Below are positions 23,142-33,094 of a stretch of DNA of 33,094 nt, piece by piece. The position numbers and the translations under genes are program-made. The notes beneath the pieces were generated by a model. The model was not told where the DNA came from. It worked only from the letters and a program-made list of their open reading frames with translations, and searched no databases. Position 1 is the first letter of the stretch, and every line of letters starts with the position of its first letter. The stretch comes from Alphaproteobacteria bacterium (GTDB lineage: Bacteria > Pseudomonadota > Alphaproteobacteria > Sphingomonadales > SMXR01), in contig DAOWAS010000010.1 of the NCBI GenBank assembly GCA_030634465.1, positions 1 to 33,094 on the forward strand. The letters run 5' to 3'.

Positions 23142-24478
23142 TGCAGTTCCCATGGAATGCCACCGGCATCACTGTTTTTTGTACCAATTTCTTCAAAAAC
23201 AGCACGGGGCCAAACAATATCAATTTGTGCGCCACCCATCATGCTATTGCCAAAACTAACCTGCCCGCCTGTGCGCTCTATCAGGGTTTTGGCGATAAAA
23301 ACACCCAAACCCAAACCACCGGCCACAGCCTCGTCCACACCTTCAAGCTCATCTCGGGTGGATATGTATGGCTCACCAAGCTTATCCACCACCGTACGGT
23401 CAAACCCAGGGCCATCATCCAAAATACTTATACGCAAAACATCGTCATCCCAACCAATGTGAATTTCAATTGTCTGGCTGGAAAAACCCACAGCATTCTC
23501 AATAAAGTTACCTATGCCGTGGATAATTTCTGGCTTGTTAGAAACCATGGGCTGTTCGCCGCTACCCCCTTTACCCTCACCCTGCAATTTGATGATAATT
23601 TCACGGTCATCGGTTTTATGATTGTCTATGGCTAGCTGAACCAGTGCCTCAACAGGCAAACGACGCAACAGGTCTTCACGCTCATCAGCATGGGTTGATG
23701 AAAGTTGTTTCAATATCTCACGACAGCGCAGGGCTTCTTGGGCTATTACCGCCATATCCTCGCGGTAAGGGTTATCTTCCTTCATATCATTCATAACCTC
23801 TGTAGCGGCTAGGGTTATGGTGCCAAGGGGCGTGCCCAGTTCGTGTGCGGCGGCGGTGGATAGCGCGCCCAAAGCCGCCAAACGCTCTTCACCCGCAAGG
23901 GCGGCTTGGGTGGCAACCAATGCTTCATATTTTTTGTGCAGGTCGCCGCCAACCTTAAAAAGATAATACCAAATAACCATAAGCGACAGCATTAACAACA
24001 GCCACAAAACCAGTTCACCGCCCGCCAGCCACGCAACAACACCACTGCCAAAAGCAACCAACAACAACAGCGCAAGCGAAAGGTGCGACACTAAAACCAG
24101 CGCCGCCACACAAACCGCAACAAAATAAAACACCGCTAACGGCGTTGCCAAGCCACCAACAGCCCACAACATTAACGAAAGGTGGGCAACATCAAAACCA
24201 AGTTGAAAAAATGCCCCGCCCTGGGAAAGGTTTTTTCCCTTGCGACCAGTAAGCCAATAATAACTGTTAAAAATAACCGCCAACGCCCAAATGCTAAGCA
24301 CAAGCTTTTCAGCCATGAAAGCTGGGTGTGACTTAACCATAACTATAATAAAAATTAACTGGGCAAACAGCATTACCCAGCGCGCCAAAACAAAATTATG
24401 CAACTTAAAGCCCAGCGCCCCTAAAGGGTCACCCCCAACAGCCCCCACATGCTCTTTGTTTCTTTTGGCATTGAACAA
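23138..24478 (-). CDS. regB: Redox sensor histidine kinase RegB (PrrB/ActS)
   Basis: Membrane kinase that phosphorylates RegA under reducing conditions. 446 aa with about six membrane segments (residues ~30-175), then HisKA with AAAHELGTPLGTI (His212) and an ATPase domain with DDGPGF and GGLGLGVFIAKTL. Cys252 in ALRCREIL is 40 residues after the histidine, the same distance as the redox-active cysteine of Rhodobacter RegB. The membrane-loop motif GGxxNPF, linked to quinone binding, reads GGLATPL here. The start is TTG 24478, with GGGG seven bases upstream; an in-frame stop lies just before it and no ATG is available, GTG 24448 being the next option. Follows the ankyrin gene by 36 bases. Confidence 0.93.
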   Translation of the reverse strand: MFNAKRNKEHVGAVGGDPLGALGFKLHNFVLARWVMLFAQLIFIIVMVKSHPAFMAEKLVLSIWALAVIFNSYYWLTGRKGKNLSQGGAFFQLGFDVAHLSLMLWAVGGLATPLAVFYFVAVCVAALVLVSHLSLALLLLVAFGSGVVAWLAGGELVLWLLLMLSLMVIWYYLFKVGGDLHKKYEALVATQAALAGEERLAALGALSTAAAHELGTPLGTITLAATEVMNDMKEDNPYREDMAVIAQEALRCREILKQLSSTHADEREDLLRRLPVEALVQLAIDNHKTDDREIIIKLQGEGKGGSGEQPMVSNKPEIIHGIGNFIENAVGFSSQTIEIHIGWDDDVLRISILDDGPGFDRTVVDKLGEPYISTRDELEGVDEAVAGGLGLGVFIAKTLIERTGGQVSFGNSMMGGAQIDIVWPRAVFEEIGTKNSDAGGIPWELQ

Positions 24479-24514
24479 TTTTTTGCCCCATTACATAAGG
24501 TTAGAACCCTAAAA

Positions 24515-25081
24515 TTATTGTTCTAAAGCATCCCTAACAATTTTTATTATTCTGGACGACCTTGTTTCTTCAGCATAATCCATAGCGGTGCGACCAGTAT
24601 AGTCAGATACATCAATATCTGCGCCCATTTCAATCAACCCCGAAATTACCCGCCTTTTACGGCTTCTAATGGCTCGCATCAGGGCTGTTTCACCGGTTTT
24701 ATTGGCACGGTTTACATCAGCCCCATGTTCTAACAACAGGTGAATACTGTCCATGTCGCCAGCATCAGCACGGCGCATCATGGCCGTTTCATCGCTTCCC
24801 ATAATACTGGCATTGGGGTTTGCTCCGTTTTCCAGCAAAAAGGTCATTAGCCTTACGTTTGCCATATCTGCCGCTATTATAATGGCAGGAACCCCATCAG
24901 CGTCACGCACATTGATATTTGCACCACTGCCCAGCTTATCGAGCATTTTGGCATAGTCTTGCTCTTTGACAGCCTTCATAAAGTCCCAACTGTCTGAGAA
25001 CTGAGCCTGAGCAACAAGCGGCTGCGCCATAAACCCTAAAACAAGAACCATACCTAAAAAATTTTTAAACATTGTCGTCAT
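24515..25081 (-). CDS. Exported ankyrin-repeat protein
   Basis: 188 aa with a signal peptide (FLGMVLVLGFMAQPLVAQAQ, cleavage near residue 26) followed by about four ankyrin repeats: GANINVRDADGVPAIIIAA, GANPNASIMGSDETAMMRRA, GADVNRANKTGETALMRAI and GADIDVSDYTGRTAMDYA. It should act in the periplasm as a protein-binding module. It is the first gene before regB-regA on the same strand (36-base gap), so it is likely co-transcribed, and is divergent from the SCO1 gene. ATG 25081 or 25072 may be the start. Partner unknown. Confidence 0.85.
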   Translation of the reverse strand: MTTMFKNFLGMVLVLGFMAQPLVAQAQFSDSWDFMKAVKEQDYAKMLDKLGSGANINVRDADGVPAIIIAADMANVRLMTFLLENGANPNASIMGSDETAMMRRADAGDMDSIHLLLEHGADVNRANKTGETALMRAIRSRKRRVISGLIEMGADIDVSDYTGRTAMDYAEETRSSRIIKIVRDALEQ

Positions 25082-25204
25082 TATATTTCTTTCTTTTGCA
25101 AAGCTATAGATACTGTTTATATGTTTTACTTAAATATTTGGCAATTTTATGATACGCCGCACCTAATATTTACACAGGTTACATAAATTATAGAGGAAAA
25201 CAAA

Positions 25205-25825
25205 GTGAACAGCCATAAACGAGCTATTATAAACGGAATTATAATCGGTATTGTGCTTATTGTGGCAATTGGTTTTGCCCTCAAACCCGACAATGCCAAC
25301 ACCCCAGCACCAACAACTTCTGGACAGGCAATAATTGGTGGCAACTTCGCCCTGACCGATGACACTGGCGAGCGCCGCACCAACCATGACTTTTCCAACA
25401 ATTATATGCTGATTTATTTTGGCTATAGTTTTTGCCCTGATGTTTGCCCACTAGATTTGCAAAAAATATCAATGGCACTTTCATTATTGGAAGAAGAAAA
25501 TATTGACATATCAGCCCTGCAACCACTTTTCATTACGGTTGATCCTGAGCGTGATACCCCGGAAATGATGCATGAGTATCTAGAAAACTTTCATCCTAAA
25601 ATTCTTGGGCTAAGCGGTAGCTTGGATGATGTTAAGATAGCCGCACAGGCATACCGTGTTTATTTTAACAAAGGCGACGTTGATGAGGGTGGGTCATATT
25701 TAATGGACCATTCTTCAATTATGTATCTTATGGGACCAACTGGCACTTATTTGCGCCACTTCTCGCCTCAAGCGACACCACAACAATTAGCAGATGGCAT
25801 TAAGGCTGTTTTGGGCGCTAATTAA
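25205..25825 (+). CDS. SCO1/SenC/PrrC copper chaperone
   Basis: Thioredoxin-fold membrane-anchored protein that delivers copper to the CuA centre of cytochrome c oxidase. 206 aa: N-terminal anchor (~8-26), then the SCO domain with the copper-binding CxxxC in SFCPDVCPLDL (Cys77, Cys81) and His169 in LMDHSSIMYLM, plus TVDPERDTPE. The start is GTG 25205 with AGAGGA seven bases upstream. senC/prrC lies beside regA/regB in Rhodobacter, so the location supports the link to redox control. ycgN follows 10 bases after. Confidence 0.92.
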   Translation: MNSHKRAIINGIIIGIVLIVAIGFALKPDNANTPAPTTSGQAIIGGNFALTDDTGERRTNHDFSNNYMLIYFGYSFCPDVCPLDLQKISMALSLLEEENIDISALQPLFITVDPERDTPEMMHEYLENFHPKILGLSGSLDDVKIAAQAYRVYFNKGDVDEGGSYLMDHSSIMYLMGPTGTYLRHFSPQATPQQLADGIKAVLGAN

Positions 25826-25835
25826 GGTGACTAAG

Positions 25836-26288
25836 ATGACTAAAAAGACCAAAGAGAAACCATTTTGGCTAACTATCGCTTTGGATAAAATGTCTTCTGA
25901 GCAATGGGAAAGCCTGTGCGATGGTTGCGGCAAATGCTGTTTGCATAAGCTTGAGGATGATGACACAGGCGAGGTACATTATACCAATGTTTCGTGCCGC
26001 CTTTTGGACACTGAAACTGTGCTGTGTAAAAACTATGGTGAGCGCAAACGCTTTGTACCCGACTGCATAACCCTGACACCTGAAAAATTAAAAACTATTA
26101 ATTGGCTACCCGCCACCTGTGCTTATCTTTTAATTGCGCAAGGACAACCCTTGCCACGGTGGCACCATTTAATATCTGGTTCTAAAAACACAATTCACGA
26201 CCAAGGTTTTTCAGTTAAGGGTAAAATTATCTGTGAAAAAGAGGCGGGTGATTTACAAGACCATATTGCTGATGATGGCGAGTTTTAA
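25836..26288 (+). CDS. YcgN family cysteine-cluster protein (UPF0260)
   Basis: 150 aa with the typical cysteine pattern CDGCGKCCLHKL, then VSCRLLD, VLCKNYGERK, VPDC and PATCAY, which probably binds a metal or iron-sulphur cluster; function unknown. The track start at 25794 lies inside the SCO gene; ATG 25836 has AAGGTG upstream and gives the family-like MTKKTKEKPFW. Likely co-transcribed with the SCO gene. It ends one base before the convergent penicillin-binding protein gene. Confidence 0.9.
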   Translation: MTKKTKEKPFWLTIALDKMSSEQWESLCDGCGKCCLHKLEDDDTGEVHYTNVSCRLLDTETVLCKNYGERKRFVPDCITLTPEKLKTINWLPATCAYLLIAQGQPLPRWHHLISGSKNTIHDQGFSVKGKIICEKEAGDLQDHIADDGEF

Positions 26289-26289
26289 C

Positions 26290-28326
26290 TCATCTGGCTT
26301 GCTCTAACACTATATTAGCGTCATCCATAAACTGGTGCCAAATTCTGGCGGGCATTCCGCCACCAGTTACCCGCACCATTGGTGTGTTATCGTCATTGCC
26401 CAACCACACAGCCGCCGTTAGCTGACCTGTGTAGCCGATAAACCATGCATCCCTGTAGTTTTGGCTTGTGCCAGATTTTGCCGCCACATAGTAGCTATCA
26501 GACCTTGCTGCCCGCCCTGTGCCATATGCAACAACGGCTTCTAATAACGGTCTTAAGCTGTTCAGGTTATCCGCACTTATAACTTGGCTAATTTCAGCAG
26601 GCGGACGGCGATATAACAACGCCCCGCTTATTGAGCGCACCTCTAAAATGCCATATGGCTCAACAGCATAGCCACCGTTTGCAAGGCTTGAATAAGCCCT
26701 GACCATATCCATCATTTTAACCTCAAACGCACCAAGGGCAATGCTGGGGTGGGGGCGCATTGGGCTGGTTATGCCCAAACGACGCGCCACATCTATGACA
26801 TTTTCCCGCCCTGCCCACTCGGACAATTGCACCGCAATGGTGTTTATAGAGCGGGCAAAAGCATCTTTTATGGGTATCCTGCCCGCAAATGTTCCTGAAA
26901 AATTATTTGGCTCCCAACCATCAATATTAAGCGGCTCGTCATTTAGCTTGCCGCTCATGGACATGCCTTTTTCAATGGCGGCTAAATATATAAATGGCTT
27001 AAACGAAGAACCGGGCTGGCGCAGTGCCTGAGTACTGCGGTTAAACTGGCTTTCGCTATAACGCCTGCCGCCAACCATGGCCTGTACCGCGCCATCAAAC
27101 GACAATGCCAGCATGGCACCCTGACCTATTTTAGCATCTTCTGCGGCACCGCCCGCCAAGCCATCGCGCATGGCACGCACCGCCGCATTTTGAATTTGCG
27201 GGTTTAAACTGGTGTAAATAACCATTGGTTGGTGTTGGTTTTCAACTAGGCTTGGCATTTCCTGAAAAACCCAGTCGGTAAAATATCTGTCTTCGCCACC
27301 AACTTGTTTGGCTGAAATTGCTGGCGGATTTTCCTGCCAAAACACTTGCTCTTCGTAATTAATAAAACCAACGGAGGTCATCGCCCCCAGTACAATCCGT
27401 GACCGTTCATATGCGGCATTTTTGTTGCGCAGAGGCGATAGCCTTGATGGTGCCTTAACCAAACCTGCCAACAGTGCGGCCTCGCCAATGCTTAGGGTTT
27501 TTGCACTATGGCCAAAAAACTTTTGCGATGCCGCCTCAATACCATATGTGCCAGAGCCAAAATAAACCCTGTTCAAATAAAGCGTCAAAATGGTTTCTTT
27601 GCCAAACTTTTGCTCCAGCCAAAGTGACACAAGCAGTTCTTGCACTTTTCGCTTTACGGTGCGTTCGTGCGACAAGAAAATATTTTTAGCCAACTGTTGG
27701 GTTAAGGTGCTGCCCCCTTGCCGCAAGCGACCCTTGGACAAGTTTACCCATAAAGCCCTTAAGACCGAGCGGGTATCAATGCCAGAGTGTTCAAAAAAAC
27801 GCCTGTCTTCAATGGCGACAATTGCTTGTTTCATAATGTCTGGAATGTCGCTGTGGGTTAGCTCCTTATCCAATACAGCACCATATGTAACCAATAGCGA
27901 GCCATCATTGGCGCGTATTTCAACCCTGTCATTTTCACCTGGCGGCGGCAGGGCATCTAAATCAGGCAGATCTGCGGCTAAATAAATGGCAACAAAACCA
28001 AGGGCAATGCCAAACCAGACACCAGCCACAGCTAGCCAGTATAAACCCTTAAGCCATTTTTTCTTAGCACCTGATTTTTCGGGTGTATCAACCACTGGCT
28101 CTAATGGTGGCGTTAGGGGTGGCTCAATATCTGGCTCTAGGTTTGGTTTAGGCTCAAGTTCAGGGTCAAGTTCCTGCCCTGATTCGGGTTCAGGCTCATA
28201 ATCAGGTTTATCTGCCTCTTTTGAACACGGTTCTTCATCGCCAGTCGGCTCAACCTCACCATCAACCGACTGTTCTTCACCATCTATAAGTGGTTCGTCA
28301 TCCTTATGGTGATCGTCCTCACCCAC
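26290..28326 (-). CDS. Class A penicillin-binding protein (PBP1A family) with acidic N-terminal tail
   Basis: Bifunctional peptidoglycan glycosyltransferase/transpeptidase anchored in the inner membrane. 678 aa. Residues 1-85 form a cytoplasmic tail very rich in Glu, Asp and Pro; a basic cluster and membrane helix follow (~88-117). The GT51 domain has EDRRFFEHSGID (catalytic Glu173) and GGSTLTQQLAKN. The transpeptidase has SSFK (Ser440), SIN and AKSGTSQ. The start is GTG 28326; it is the only possible start before an in-frame stop and lacks a visible ribosome site. It begins five bases after the gyrB stop, so it is probably in that operon. Confidence 0.92.
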   Translation of the reverse strand: MGEDDHHKDDEPLIDGEEQSVDGEVEPTGDEEPCSKEADKPDYEPEPESGQELDPELEPKPNLEPDIEPPLTPPLEPVVDTPEKSGAKKKWLKGLYWLAVAGVWFGIALGFVAIYLAADLPDLDALPPPGENDRVEIRANDGSLLVTYGAVLDKELTHSDIPDIMKQAIVAIEDRRFFEHSGIDTRSVLRALWVNLSKGRLRQGGSTLTQQLAKNIFLSHERTVKRKVQELLVSLWLEQKFGKETILTLYLNRVYFGSGTYGIEAASQKFFGHSAKTLSIGEAALLAGLVKAPSRLSPLRNKNAAYERSRIVLGAMTSVGFINYEEQVFWQENPPAISAKQVGGEDRYFTDWVFQEMPSLVENQHQPMVIYTSLNPQIQNAAVRAMRDGLAGGAAEDAKIGQGAMLALSFDGAVQAMVGGRRYSESQFNRSTQALRQPGSSFKPFIYLAAIEKGMSMSGKLNDEPLNIDGWEPNNFSGTFAGRIPIKDAFARSINTIAVQLSEWAGRENVIDVARRLGITSPMRPHPSIALGAFEVKMMDMVRAYSSLANGGYAVEPYGILEVRSISGALLYRRPPAEISQVISADNLNSLRPLLEAVVAYGTGRAARSDSYYVAAKSGTSQNYRDAWFIGYTGQLTAAVWLGNDDNTPMVRVTGGGMPARIWHQFMDDANIVLEQAR

Positions 28327-28331
28327 GGAAA

Positions 28332-30788
<2,457 letters not shown>

Positions 30789-30821
30789 TCACTTGGCTCA
30801 ATCGCCAACTTACTTTCGGTT

Positions 30822-32075
30822 TTAAACCTCAACACTGCCATTACTGACAGATAAAAACTTTGCCTTACCCGCTAATGAGCTAAAAAGCCCCTCGTCTGTG
30901 CCTGTTAGCCACGCCTGACAGTTCAGGTCGATCAACTCATCAAACAAATTAGCCCGCCTGCCTTCGTCCAAATGCGCTGAAATTTCATCCAACAACAAAA
31001 TTGGTGCCTGACCACAAAGTGTTCGTTGCAAGCGCACATCAGCCAGAACAATACCAATTAACAGTGCTTTTTGCTCGCCCGTTGAACACAGTTTTGCCGG
31101 CATGTCTTTTTTCAAATGATGCACCAGCATATCTGTTTTGTGGGGTCCAATATTTGTGCGCCCTGTTGCCCTGTCCAAACCACGCGAGCTTGCCAATTCT
31201 TTAGCAAAACCATCTTCCACCTCAAGCGCAAACTGGTTCTCCAACTGGTTTTCCAACAAACCGTCTAGTGACAATTTCGCATTTGGAAAAGCGCCATCAG
31301 TTTGGCTTTCAATTTGCCCCATCAAGTGCGCCAAGGTTTCGTTTCTGGCGGCGGCAAGCGCCACGCCATGTTCAGCCATTCTTTTCTCTAACGCTTGCAA
31401 CCAGCTTGGGTCAGCTTGGCGGTCTTTGTCGCTTAAAATTGCAATGCGTTCCCGCATGGTGCGTTCATACGCACCCAAATGGCGGCTGTGGTCTGGGTGC
31501 AGCCCCTGCACAAAACGGTCAAAAAACTTTCTCCTGCCAGATGCGCCCTCTAAAAACAGCCTGTCCATTTTTGGTGTTAGCCAAACCATTGAAAGCATTT
31601 CTGCCAATGCCGCAGGGCCTGATGCGGCCTCGCCATCTATTCTAACTATGCGGCGGTCCATTTGCTTTGCGCCACCTTGGTGCTTGGCGCCATTTTCACT
31701 GGAATCACCACCGTTTGGCACAATTCCCGTGCCTAGCCGCGCTAAACCCGCATGTCCCACCACCTCTGCCGATACCGCCCAACTGCCATCACCCGAATTT
31801 CTCGATACTTCCGACAATTTGGCACCGCGCAAACCACGCCCTGGGGTTAAATATGACAATGCCTCTAAAAGGTTGGTTTTGCCTGCGCCATTTTCGCCAA
31901 ATAACACTATAGGGCTAGCCGCACCTTGGGCTACATCTAGCTTCACTGCGTCATAATTCCTGAAATTTGTAAGCAAAATATTTTCAACAAATATACCATC
32001 TGAACAATCGCTTGCCTGACAACCACCGTTATAACGGTTGTAACCTTGGCTGTTCAAAGGTTTTGCTTGTACCAT
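30822..32075 (-). CDS. recF: DNA replication and repair protein RecF, long N-terminus
   Basis: SMC-like ATPase that loads RecA at gaps with RecO and RecR. Walker A GENGAGKTNLLEAL, signature STGEQKALLIG, and Walker B ILLLDEISAHLD are intact. 417 aa is longer than the usual ~360-380: about 29 residues precede the family start (VENILLTNFRNYD) and a Gly/Asn/Lys-rich insertion follows residue ~105 (PNGGDSSENGAKHQGGAK). No ATG, GTG or TTG lies at the normal start, the nearest in-frame options being ATG 32075 or TTG 32057, so the extension seems real. It includes a 12-bp DNA palindrome (32026-32037). dnaN ends 77 bases upstream. Confidence 0.95.
   Translation of the reverse strand: MVQAKPLNSQGYNRYNGGCQASDCSDGIFVENILLTNFRNYDAVKLDVAQGAASPIVLFGENGAGKTNLLEALSYLTPGRGLRGAKLSEVSRNSGDGSWAVSAEVVGHAGLARLGTGIVPNGGDSSENGAKHQGGAKQMDRRIVRIDGEAASGPAALAEMLSMVWLTPKMDRLFLEGASGRRKFFDRFVQGLHPDHSRHLGAYERTMRERIAILSDKDRQADPSWLQALEKRMAEHGVALAAARNETLAHLMGQIESQTDGAFPNAKLSLDGLLENQLENQFALEVEDGFAKELASSRGLDRATGRTNIGPHKTDMLVHHLKKDMPAKLCSTGEQKALLIGIVLADVRLQRTLCGQAPILLLDEISAHLDEGRRANLFDELIDLNCQAWLTGTDEGLFSSLAGKAKFLSVSNGSVEV
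32026..32037. repeat. 12-bp palindrome within the recF 5' end
   Basis: CCGTTATAACGG is a perfect palindrome inside the unusual recF N-terminal extension, flanked by weaker inverted pairs (ACAACC/GGTTGT). It shares the core GTTATAAC with the palindrome at 2194-2205 and with 20286-20293. Confidence 0.5.
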
Positions 32076-32151
32076 ATTTCACTCGCAGCAATGCACCACA
32101 TAAAAACAAGGCTAGGTTGAGCCACAAACGGCTAGCGACAAATAAAGGCTA

Positions 32152-33094
32152 TCAAACGCGCATAGGCATAAGAACGTATAGCGCCTGTGCATCTTCGCCA
32201 TCACGAAGAATGGTTGGCGATGCACTATCAGCCAGTTCTGCCTTAACCGTGTCGCCCTCAATTTGTGCCAAAATGTCTAGCAAATAACGGGCGTTGAAAC
32301 CTATTTCCATAACATCAGCACCGTAAGACACCGCAACTTCCTCGGTAGCGGTTCCATTTTCAGGGCTGTTTACTGAAAGAATAATTTTATCCTTTTCAAT
32401 GTTCAGCTTTACGGAACGGGTGCGGTCAGTAGAAATTGTTGACACACGGTCAACAGCCTCTGCCAACATATGACAATCGGCCTCTAAAAACTTTTCATTA
32501 CCCTCAGGGATAACCCGTGTGTAATCAGGAAATGTGCCATCGATTAATTTTGATATCAGCACAATGCCGCCAAACTCAAAACGAATTTTTGTGTCTGAAA
32601 GTGACACCGCAATGTCATCAGCTTCTTCCTCGATTAGCTTGCGCAATTCGCCCACAGCTTTTCTCGGAACAATAACCCCAGGCATGCCCTTGGCACCCTC
32701 TGGTAACGCAGTTTCAACCTGAGCAAGACGGTGACCGTCAGTTGCCACAGCACGCAAGCACGGCGTATCGCCATCTGCCACATGCAGGTAAATGCCGTTC
32801 AGATAATAGCGGGTTTCTTCGGTTGAAATGGCAAAACGGGTTTTGTCAATTAAACGACGCAGCTCACTTGCTGGAACTTTAAACGAGTGCGGCAGGTCGC
32901 CACCTGACATTACCGGGAAATCTTCTCTCGGCAAACAAGCCAGGGTAAATTTTGAGCGGCCAGACTTTAACGAAAGGCGCGGGTCCTCACCAAGCGACAA
33001 TTCAACATCCGCACCATCTGGTAGCTTTCTAACAATATCGAACAGAGTTTGCGCCGGAACTGTTGTTCCGCCACCCTCAGCGATATCGGTGCTA
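32152..33094 (-). CDS. dnaN: DNA polymerase III sliding clamp (beta), 5' end beyond window
   Basis: Processivity clamp of the replicative polymerase. The track begins at a TTG (33000), but the frame continues to the right edge: translation upstream gives TDIAEGGGTTVPAQTLFDIVRKLPDGADVE, typical DnaN domain I. About 314 residues of ~372 are visible, including YYLNGIYLH, ATDGHRLA, PEGNEKFLEAD and the C-terminal YVLMPMRV. Upstream dnaA is expected beyond the edge. Confidence 0.97.
   Translation of the reverse strand, partial: STDIAEGGGTTVPAQTLFDIVRKLPDGADVELSLGEDPRLSLKSGRSKFTLACLPREDFPVMSGGDLPHSFKVPASELRRLIDKTRFAISTEETRYYLNGIYLHVADGDTPCLRAVATDGHRLAQVETALPEGAKGMPGVIVPRKAVGELRKLIEEEADDIAVSLSDTKIRFEFGGIVLISKLIDGTFPDYTRVIPEGNEKFLEADCHMLAEAVDRVSTISTDRTRSVKLNIEKDKIILSVNSPENGTATEEVAVSYGADVMEIGFNARYLLDILAQIEGDTVKAELADSASPTILRDGEDAQALYVLMPMRV

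Noticed and set aside
31138-31956. 272-aa plus-strand ORF
   Set aside because: Antisense to recF, which has all its ATPase motifs; a shadow ORF.

Overview
The window is a gene-dense piece of an alphaproteobacterial chromosome, and I can read it as ordinary core genome without any insertion sequence, prophage or CRISPR array. The lineage call rests on several things seen together: a RegB/RegA (PrrB/PrrA) redox pair with an SCO1-type copper chaperone, DUF3126 and DUF2336 genes, a PstA with a long N-terminal extension, a PhoR without membrane segments, and the gene order rpmH-rnpA-yidD-yidC-engB next to dapD-dapE. Base composition looks moderately AT-rich with AT-rich intergenic stretches. A marine SAR116-like lineage would fit, but I cannot fix the genus.

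Left part (1-7070): on the minus strand lie dapE (cut by the left edge), dapD and a HAD nucleotidase, then engB, yidC, yidD, rnpA and rpmH. rpmH is absent from the ORF track because it is short; it starts with GTG. A DUF2336 HEAT-like gene on the plus strand splits the two minus-strand blocks. Middle-left (7270-12060): a tightly coupled plus-strand trio (DUF547 exported protein, membrane histidine kinase, Tam-like methyltransferase), a small lipoprotein on the minus strand, tRNA-Arg(ACG) followed by a duplicated tRNA tail plus duplicated terminator, and an unrecognised 168-aa protein with a structured leader.

Centre (12175-18885): a complete phosphate system phoR, pstS, pstC, pstA, pstB, phoU, phoB on the plus strand, with a clear multi-repeat Pho box in front of pstS. 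Centre-right (18927-26288): DUF3126 (minus), a SleB-like cell-wall hydrolase, an Hpt-domain protein, a large protein with degenerate GGDEF/EAL-like ends, then regA, regB and an ankyrin protein on the minus strand, divergent from an SCO1 homologue and YcgN. Right end (26290-33094): a class A penicillin-binding protein, gyrB, recF and dnaN (5' end beyond the right edge), all minus strand, which is the replication cluster usually found near dnaA.

The window thus links origin-associated housekeeping blocks with three signalling systems (Pho, Reg and an orphan kinase). The most unusual features are the tRNA-tail duplication with its hairpin-rich insert, the structured leader of the 168-aa gene, the altered quinone-site motif in RegB, the Hpt/degenerate GGDEF-EAL pair with TTAA-rich palindromic upstream DNA, and the DUF547-kinase-methyltransferase trio.
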